This document shows positions 1 through 5,692 of a stretch of 5,692 nucleotides of DNA, one piece after another; the first letter of the stretch is position 1; the number at the start of each line of letters is the position of its first letter. The notes under the pieces are model-generated. The model did no database searches and was not told the DNA's origin. It saw only the letters and a program-made list of their open reading frames with translations. The stretch spans positions 1-5,692 of the forward strand of contig BQIY01000174.1 in assembly GCA_021604265.1 (NCBI GenBank). Reading direction: 5' to 3'. Both the position numbers and the translations under genes were made by a program. This DNA is from Nitrospirales bacterium. GTDB taxonomy: Bacteria > Nitrospirota > Nitrospiria > Nitrospirales > UBA8639.

Positions 1-1187
1 GCTTTAAGCATTTCTTTGCTGTTAGGTACGTCATTGAACTGCATACGACCGGCTTCGCGTTGTAGCTCTACCTTAGTGAGTTCTAGTTCCGTTACATTAC
101 CGTCAGCATCGCCATGGAATTTTTTTGTTTGTACTGAATAGACTCGTTCGCCACCTTCTTCGTGCGCCGAGGCGGTACGATAGATGAATGGCCATTGAGG
201 CCATGGGTTATCTTCTGCACGACTTCTTGGTGGGCGCGGCATGATCTCTAGTGAGGTCACTGAGGCTGCCCCTTGCCTGTGTGAGGTGCCGATACAATCG
301 GCGCCGGTATCACCACCACCGATGATAATCACGTGTTTACCTTTTACATTGATCAACTCGTCTTCTGGAATCGTATCACCCATGCAAATTTTATTTGCTT
401 GTGGCAAGAAATCCATCGCTTGATAAATCCCCTTTAACTTACGTCCAGGGATTGGTAAGTCACGTCGTGCGCTGGCACCTCCGCTTAAGACCAAGGCATC
501 AAATTCTTTCTTTAATTCTGTCGCATCAATATCGATGCCGATATGGCTGTTTGGTTTGAAGGTCACGCCTTCCGCTGCCATCTGTTCCATACGACGATCG
601 ATTCGACTCTTTTCCATCTTGAATTCGGGGATACCGTAGCGCATTAAACCGCCAATACGATCATCTCTTTCAAACAAGGTGACATCGTGTCCGGCGCGCG
701 CGAGTTGTTGTGCAGCGGCCATGCCTGCGGGTCCGGATCCTATAACAGCAACCTTCTTGCCGGTTTTCTTTTCCGGGATCTCGGGTTTGATCCAACCGTT
801 TTCCCAAGCCTTATCGATAATAGAGAGTTCGACCGCTTTGATCGTAACGGGATCATCATTAATACCAAGTACACAGGCACCTTCACAAGGAGCAGGACAT
901 AAGGTACCGGTGAATTCCGGGAAGTTGTTGGTGGCATGCAGTCGTTTGATGGCATCTTGCCATTGATCGCGATAGACCAAGTCATTCCAATCTGGGATTA
1001 AGTTACCTAAAGGACAACCTTGATGACAGAAAGGGATACCACAATCCATACAACGCGAGGCTTGTTCTTTCAATGGCGCAACAGGCCAAGGTTGCATGAC
1101 CTGTTTCCAGTCTTGCTTGCGTTCTGTTATAGGTCGGTAGGGTTGTTTCTCCCTGCCGTGCTCCATAAACCCGGTTGGTTTACCCAT
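1..1187 (-). CDS. gltD: Glutamate synthase small (beta) subunit GltD, 3' end cut off by the window edge
   Basis: This is the NAD(P)H-oxidising, FAD-containing subunit of glutamate synthase; it supplies electrons to GltB. I translated the frame by hand from ATG at 1187: 395 codons, no stop or frameshift, of about 480 usual for the family. It starts [13 protein letters not shown], a typical start for this GltD branch. The N-terminal Fe-S domain has C46-x2-C49-x4-C54-x3-C58 and C97-x3-C101-x3-C105, the cysteine pattern that holds the low-potential [4Fe-4S] clusters. A Rossmann motif for FAD follows ([10 protein letters not shown], residues 146-155), then [14 protein letters not shown] (177-190) and a second Rossmann motif for the nicotinamide coenzyme (IIIGGGDTG, 287-295). 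The strand after it ends in Glu314 (SLEIMPRPP), followed by DNPWPQWP, as in eukaryotic NADH-GOGAT. The missing part should hold the final FAD contacts. The start is fixed by a GGAGG six bases upstream. It overlaps gltB by 8 bases, so the two are surely one operon. Related proteins with this fold (e.g. dihydropyrimidine dehydrogenase N-terminus) are excluded by the adjacent gltB. Confidence 0.97.
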   Translation of the reverse strand, partial: MGKPTGFMEHGREKQPYRPITERKQDWKQVMQPWPVAPLKEQASRCMDCGIPFCHQGCPLGNLIPDWNDLVYRDQWQDAIKRLHATNNFPEFTGTLCPAPCEGACVLGINDDPVTIKAVELSIIDKAWENGWIKPEIPEKKTGKKVAVIGSGPAGMAAAQQLARAGHDVTLFERDDRIGGLMRYGIPEFKMEKSRIDRRMEQMAAEGVTFKPNSHIGIDIDATELKKEFDALVLSGGASARRDLPIPGRKLKGIYQAMDFLPQANKICMGDTIPEDELINVKGKHVIIIGGGDTGADCIGTSHRQGAASVTSLEIMPRPPRSRAEDNPWPQWPFIYRTASAHEEGGERVYSVQTKKFHGDADGNVTELELTKVELQREAGRMQFNDVPNSKEMLK

Positions 1188-4100
1188 TGGCTGCCTCCAT
1201 TACGGCTTCTTCTTCGGTCAGGCCTTTCTCTTTGCCTCGCTTGATGGCTTCGAGCACACGCTTGTATTGAACAGGCATGACCTTTACAAATTTAGATTGG
1301 TATTCGTTCCAGTTACTTAATATCTTTTCAGCAACGGTACTTTGTGTGTACTGCACATGTTTTGTTAGCAAGCCTTTGACGAGGTCGATATCTTCGTTAG
1401 TTTCTATCGCTTCGAGATTGACCATGCCTTTATTACAATGGATCTCAAAATCGCCTTCTTCATCGAGCACATAGGCAATACCACCAGACATACCCGCGGC
1501 AAAGTTACGGCCGGTCTTGCCAATAATAACCACACGTCCGCCGGTCATGTATTCACAACCATGGTCACCCACACCTTCAACAACGGTATTCACGCCACTG
1601 TTACGTACACAGAAGCGTTCGCCGGCAATACCACGGAAGTAGGCCTCTCCATCGGTTGCACCGTAGAGCACAACATTTCCAACCAGGGTATTTTCTTCTG
1701 CTACAAAGGATGATTTACGCGGTGGGTAGACAATGATCTTGCCGCCGGACAGCCCCTTGCCGATGTAATCGTTTGAATCACCTTCCAGGGTCATTGTGAC
1801 ACCTTTCGGTAAGAAGGCGCCAAAACTCATTCCGGCTGATCCATTAAAATGAATGTTCACCGTATCTTCTGGCAAACCTTCACTGCCATAACGTGTCGTG
1901 ATGTTGTAACCGAGGATAGTACCTGTCGTTCTATCGGTGTTCTTGATCGGCAAGATGATGTCGACTTTCTGTTTGCTTTCTAGCGCATCTTTACTTAACG
2001 GCACTAGTTTGGTCATATCGAGTGATTTTTCCAGACCGTGATCTTGTCCATTCACACAATAAATCTCATCACCCGGCCGAGGCGTTGGTTTGAGTAATAT
2101 ATTGCTGAAATCCAGACCCGATGCCTTCCAGTGATCGACTGCTTTCTTGGTTTCTAATCTATCTACCTGACCGATCATTTCATCAACAGTCTTGAATCCA
2201 AGTTCTGCCATATATTCGCGTACTTCTTCTGCGATGTACTTAAAGAAGTTTTCTACAAACTCCGGCTTACCACTAAATTTTTTCGTAAGCTCTGGGTTTT
2301 GTGTTGCAACACCGACAGGACAGGTATTCAAATGACAAACACGCATCATGATACAACCTGATACCACTAGTGGTGCGGTTGAGAACCCGAACTCTTCGGC
2401 ACCGAGTAAGGCTGCAATAACGACATCGCGTCCAGTCTTTAACTGACCATCGGTTTGCAGCACGATACGATCGCGCAGGCCATTCATAACCAGTACTTGC
2501 TGTGTCTCAGCGACACCTAACTCCCACGGCAAGCCTGCATGTTTGAGTGAACTCATTGGTGAAGCGCCTGTGCCACCATCATAGCCTGAGACTAAAATAA
2601 CATCGGAATGCGCTTTTGCTACACCGGCAGCAACCGTTCCAACCCCGACTTCTGCAACCAGCTTCACATGGATACGTGCCTTTGGATTGGCATTCTTTAA
2701 GTCGTGGATTAATTGCGCCAGATCTTCTATCGAATAGATATCGTGATGTGGTGGTGGGGAGATCAATTCTACCCAAGGGGTAGAGTGTCTGACTTCAGCT
2801 ATCCAGGGATAGACCTTCGAGCCAGGCAACTGTCCCCCCTCGCCTGGCTTCGCACCCTGTGCCATCTTGATTTGGATATCATCTGCGTTAGCAAGATATT
2901 CACTCGTCACACCAAAGCGACCTGAGGCAACTTGCTTGATCGAACTACGTCTTAGATCGCCGTTGGCATCTGGTGTAAACCGATCCGGATTTTCACCACC
3001 TTCGCCAGTATTTGATTTACCACCGATACGGTTCATCGCAATCGCCAAAGTTTCATGTGCTTCTTTACTGATCGAACCATAGGACATCGCACCAGTTGAA
3101 AAACGTTTCATGATGCTTTCAATCGACTCGACTTCGTCTAATGGGATAGATTTCTTTGATTGCTTGAACTCAAACAGACCTCTTAAGGTCGCGAGGTTTT
3201 CACTTTGGTCGTTTACGAGTTCGGTATATTCCTTGAAGATGTTGTATTGGCCTGAGCGGGTGGCGTGTTGTAGTTTGAAGACCGTATTAGGATTGAATAG
3301 ATGATACTCGCCGTCACGTCGCCATTGATACTCGCCGCCCCATTCCAGATCAGGTTCTTTCACATCACGCGCAGGAAAAGCAATATGATGACGTTGATTC
3401 ATTTCCTCTGCGACGACATCAATACCGATGCCACCGATACGTGATGCGGTTCGTGTAAAGTACTTATCAACAAATTCTTTATTAAGACCAATCGCTTCAA
3501 AGACCTGAGCACCACAATAAGACTGAACGGTAGAGATACCCATCTTTGCCATGGTCTTAACCAGACCTTTATTAACCGCCTTGATGAAATTCTTCACAGC
3601 AACGGCATGTTCCATATCTGGTAAGCGACCGTTACCAATTAAATCGCCCAGTGATTCAAATGCGAGGTAAGGGTTCACTGCGCCTATACCGTAACCAATG
3701 AGTACAGCAAAGTGGTGTACTTCTCTCGGTTCGCCTGACTCAAGTACCAGACCAATTCGAGTTCGCTTACCGTTGCGAATCAGGTGATGATGCACTCCTG
3801 CTGTTGCCAGTAAGGCCGGGATTGCAGTTCTACTTTCATCAACACCACGGTCAGAGAGTATAACGTTGGTATATCCTTCTTCTATCGCTTGATCAACTTC
3901 CAGATAAACCGCTTCTAATGCCTTATCCATACCCGCGCCACCCTCGGCAACTGGATATAAGATATCAACCGTTTTGGATTTAAAGCCAGGGAGGTTCACA
4001 TCGCGAATCTTTGCCAGCTCTTCATTCGTGATCACTGGTGAATTGATCTTGATTCGCCGACAACTTTCAGGCGTTGGTTCTAATAAGTTTCCTTCTGGTC

Positions 4101-5692
4101 CGATTGTCGTTGCGACCTGTGTCACTAGTTTTTCGCGGATGCCGTCTAATGGTGGGTTGGTCACTTGAGCGAACAACTGTTTGAAATAATCATATAGCAA
4201 GCGCGAACGGTTTGATAATACCGCCAGTGCAGCATCTGTTCCCATTGAGCCTGTTGGTTCAACGCCTTTAGCCGCCATTGGCGTCATTAATAATTTTAGA
4301 TCTTCATGCGTATACCCGAAGGCTTGTTGTCGTTGTAACAGGGTATCTGGATTCGAACCGTGTATCTGTTTCGGATTCGGCAGGTTCTCTATTGGCAGAA
4401 GGTTTTCTTTCAACCATTTGCCATAAGGATGTTCGCTGGTAAATTGTTTCTTTAATTCTTCATCATCGATGATGCGCCCTTGTTTGGTGTCAACCATAAA
4501 GATGCGCCCCGGATGCAGGCGATCTTTTATCTTTACGTTTTCAGGAGCCACATCTAATACTCCGACTTCTGACGCCATGATAACGACATCATCGTGTGTC
4601 ACATAATAACGAGATGGACGCAGGCCGTTACGATCCAGTACAGCACCGATCACTTCACCATCAGTAAACGACAGAGACGCCGGTCCATCCCATGGTTCCA
4701 TTAGATTCGCGTGATATTCATAGAATGCCTTACGCTCATCATCCATAGTTTCATGCCCTGACCAGGCTTCTGGAATCATCATCAGTACTGCGAGTGGCAA
4801 TGGACGACCGGACATATGCAGAAATTCCATGACATTATCAAAGGTGGCAGAGTCACTACCGCCCTCAACGACTATTGGAAATAACTTTTTCAAATCATCG
4901 CCAAACAAATCTGATTCACACAGTGATTCTCTAGCTCTCATCCAGTTGGCATTACCACGGGCGGTATTGATCTCGCCATTGTGCGCAACGTATCGAAATG
5001 GGTGCGCCAAGCGCCAGGCCGGGAAAGTATTGGTTGAGAAACGTTGGTGTACTAGTGCTAAAGCTGATTCTACATCAGGGTCAGATAATTCGGGGAACAT
5101 CGGTTCTATTTGCGAACCGGTTAACATACCTTTATAGACAAAGGTACGATAAGACAATGACGGCATATAAAATAAATTCTGTTCAGATAAACCTGAACTC
5201 CAGATTTCATTTTCGGCACGCTTACGGATCACATAAAGCTTACGATCAAACGCAGCAGGATCTAATGAATCACTCTTTGCGATAAAGATCTGTTTGAAAC
5301 TTGGTTCGCCCTCTACCGCAGTTGGGCCTAAAGAAGAATCATCGGTAGGGACTTCACGCCAACCTAATAACTGCTGTCCTTCTTCTTTAATAATTCTTTC
5401 AAATATTTCCTGACATTGTTTTGCTTGAGCTGAATCAGTGGGAAGAAAAACCATACCAGCACCGTAACTCTCGACATCGGGGAGGTCGATGTTGATTTCA
5501 GCACAGACGCGTTGGAAGAATTTATGTGGTTTTTGAATCAGGATGCCAACACCATCACCGGTATTTTCTTCACAACCGCATGCACCACGATGAATTAAAT
5601 TCCTGAGAATAGTTAATGCGTCATCGATAATCTTATGGGACTTCCGACCTTTCATATGCGCAACAAAACCGAGACCGCAGGCATCGTGTTCT
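1180..5692 (-). CDS. gltB: Glutamate synthase large (alpha) subunit GltB, 5' end cut off by the window edge
   Basis: This is the catalytic subunit that makes two glutamates from glutamine and 2-oxoglutarate. In-frame coding runs from 5691 to a TAA at 1182-1180: 1503 residues, beginning [12 protein letters not shown]. The Cys at 5677-5679 is the class II amidotransferase nucleophile that becomes residue 1 after propeptide cleavage, giving a mature chain of 1499 residues, close to known bacterial GltB. Mature numbering follows. The glutaminase domain covers about 1-430, with HRGA (Arg31), [10 protein letters not shown] (213-222), HNGEIN (233-238) and [10 protein letters not shown] (349-358). 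The central domain is about 480-770. The FMN/synthase domain is about 830-1200, with [32 protein letters not shown] and the [3Fe-4S] ligands C1109-x5-C1115-x4-C1120. The C-terminal GXGXG beta-helix is about 1270-1460. No ferredoxin-binding loop is present, which fits an NAD(P)H enzyme paired with the downstream gltD. All key residues are intact. The true start codon and any propeptide lie beyond the right edge; the ATG at 5655 follows the nucleophile and cannot be the start. Confidence 0.98.
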   Translation of the reverse strand, partial: EHDACGLGFVAHMKGRKSHKIIDDALTILRNLIHRGACGCEENTGDGVGILIQKPHKFFQRVCAEINIDLPDVESYGAGMVFLPTDSAQAKQCQEIFERIIKEEGQQLLGWREVPTDDSSLGPTAVEGEPSFKQIFIAKSDSLDPAAFDRKLYVIRKRAENEIWSSGLSEQNLFYMPSLSYRTFVYKGMLTGSQIEPMFPELSDPDVESALALVHQRFSTNTFPAWRLAHPFRYVAHNGEINTARGNANWMRARESLCESDLFGDDLKKLFPIVVEGGSDSATFDNVMEFLHMSGRPLPLAVLMMIPEAWSGHETMDDERKAFYEYHANLMEPWDGPASLSFTDGEVIGAVLDRNGLRPSRYYVTHDDVVIMASEVGVLDVAPENVKIKDRLHPGRIFMVDTKQGRIIDDEELKKQFTSEHPYGKWLKENLLPIENLPNPKQIHGSNPDTLLQRQQAFGYTHEDLKLLMTPMAAKGVEPTGSMGTDAALAVLSNRSRLLYDYFKQLFAQVTNPPLDGIREKLVTQVATTIGPEGNLLEPTPESCRRIKINSPVITNEELAKIRDVNLPGFKSKTVDILYPVAEGGAGMDKALEAVYLEVDQAIEEGYTNVILSDRGVDESRTAIPALLATAGVHHHLIRNGKRTRIGLVLESGEPREVHHFAVLIGYGIGAVNPYLAFESLGDLIGNGRLPDMEHAVAVKNFIKAVNKGLVKTMAKMGISTVQSYCGAQVFEAIGLNKEFVDKYFTRTASRIGGIGIDVVAEEMNQRHHIAFPARDVKEPDLEWGGEYQWRRDGEYHLFNPNTVFKLQHATRSGQYNIFKEYTELVNDQSENLATLRGLFEFKQSKKSIPLDEVESIESIMKRFSTGAMSYGSISKEAHETLAIAMNRIGGKSNTGEGGENPDRFTPDANGDLRRSSIKQVASGRFGVTSEYLANADDIQIKMAQGAKPGEGGQLPGSKVYPWIAEVRHSTPWVELISPPPHHDIYSIEDLAQLIHDLKNANPKARIHVKLVAEVGVGTVAAGVAKAHSDVILVSGYDGGTGASPMSSLKHAGLPWELGVAETQQVLVMNGLRDRIVLQTDGQLKTGRDVVIAALLGAEEFGFSTAPLVVSGCIMMRVCHLNTCPVGVATQNPELTKKFSGKPEFVENFFKYIAEEVREYMAELGFKTVDEMIGQVDRLETKKAVDHWKASGLDFSNILLKPTPRPGDEIYCVNGQDHGLEKSLDMTKLVPLSKDALESKQKVDIILPIKNTDRTTGTILGYNITTRYGSEGLPEDTVNIHFNGSAGMSFGAFLPKGVTMTLEGDSNDYIGKGLSGGKIIVYPPRKSSFVAEENTLVGNVVLYGATDGEAYFRGIAGERFCVRNSGVNTVVEGVGDHGCEYMTGGRVVIIGKTGRNFAAGMSGGIAYVLDEEGDFEIHCNKGMVNLEAIETNEDIDLVKGLLTKHVQYTQSTVAEKILSNWNEYQSKFVKVMPVQYKRVLEAIKRGKEKGLTEEEAVMEAANG
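1194..1198 (-). promoter_or_regulatory. Ribosome binding site of gltD, inside the end of gltB
   Basis: The minus strand reads GGAGG, six bases before the gltD ATG at 1187-1185. It is a near-perfect Shine-Dalgarno sequence at good spacing, and it lies in the gltB codons for Met-Glu-Ala near the C-terminus. It decides the gltD start and supports coupled translation: ribosomes ending gltB at the TAA (1182-1180) finish on top of the gltD start codon. No other ATG nearby has comparable support. Confidence 0.9.

Noticed and set aside
120..126. A AAA AAA slippery heptamer on the minus strand, in the right phase of gltD for -1 frameshifting
   Set aside because: A -1 slip would reach a stop after about five codons and give a GltD lacking its C-terminal FAD region. 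It encodes an ordinary Lys-Lys, I see no clear stimulatory stem-loop, and such runs are common by chance. Conservation in relatives would be needed to revive it.
679..966. Overlapping plus-strand frames (95 and 71 codons) and an 81-codon minus-strand frame in another phase
   Set aside because: The region encodes the GltD Fe-S and FAD motifs in an unbroken frame on the minus strand. The alternative translations are low-complexity or unrecognisable.
2320..2355. Cysteine cluster in GltB considered as an extra ferredoxin-like domain
   Set aside because: The spacing C-x5-C-x4-C is exactly that of the normal [3Fe-4S] site of GltB, at the expected place in the synthase domain.
4829..5137. Open frame of 102 codons on the plus strand, opposite gltB
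   Set aside because: It lies wholly antisense to a strongly conserved part of the GltB glutaminase domain. The translation shows no recognisable domain and I saw no ribosome site. It is a shadow of the gltB frame.
1..5692. Search for a novel system, mobile element, tandem or inverted repeats, CRISPR array or RNA gene
   Set aside because: Both strands are accounted for by two intact housekeeping genes with no intergenic space. No repeat or RNA-like structure stood out on reading.

Overview
The window is a piece of a bacterial glutamate synthase (GOGAT) operon, and it is coding almost from edge to edge. Two genes lie on the minus strand, so transcription runs from high to low coordinates. gltB (large, alpha subunit) enters at the right edge, lacking only its extreme 5' end, and finishes at 1180. 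gltD (small, beta subunit) starts at 1187 and runs off the left edge with about 395 codons visible. The genes overlap by 8 bases (ATGGGTAA), and a GGAGG ribosome binding site for gltD lies inside the last codons of gltB. No non-coding stretch, RNA gene, repeat, mobile element or CRISPR array was seen. The operon promoter and terminator must lie outside the window.

Together the products make glutamate synthase: L-glutamine + 2-oxoglutarate + NAD(P)H -> 2 L-glutamate. GltD carries NAD(P)H and FAD sites and passes electrons through Fe-S clusters to the FMN and [3Fe-4S] cluster of GltB. GltB also hydrolyses glutamine with an N-terminal cysteine nucleophile and channels the ammonia to the FMN site. 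With glutamine synthetase this forms the GS-GOGAT route of ammonium assimilation in the cytoplasm.

The organism is a bacterium, most likely Gram-negative (a proteobacterium is my guess), with GC content by eye somewhat under 50%. Both proteins belong to the widespread branch with 'EHDACG' at the GltB N-terminus and 'MGKPTGF' at the GltD start, rather than the Escherichia coli branch. Parts of GltD recall the fused NADH-GOGAT of plants and yeast. I could not assign a genus.

Both reading frames are intact, and every catalytic and cofactor motif expected in the visible part is present. I see no undescribed system here. The points worth a second look are the translational coupling at the junction, the true GltB N-terminus lying upstream of the first in-window ATG, the absent ferredoxin loop, and the likely NADH-type coenzyme site in GltD.
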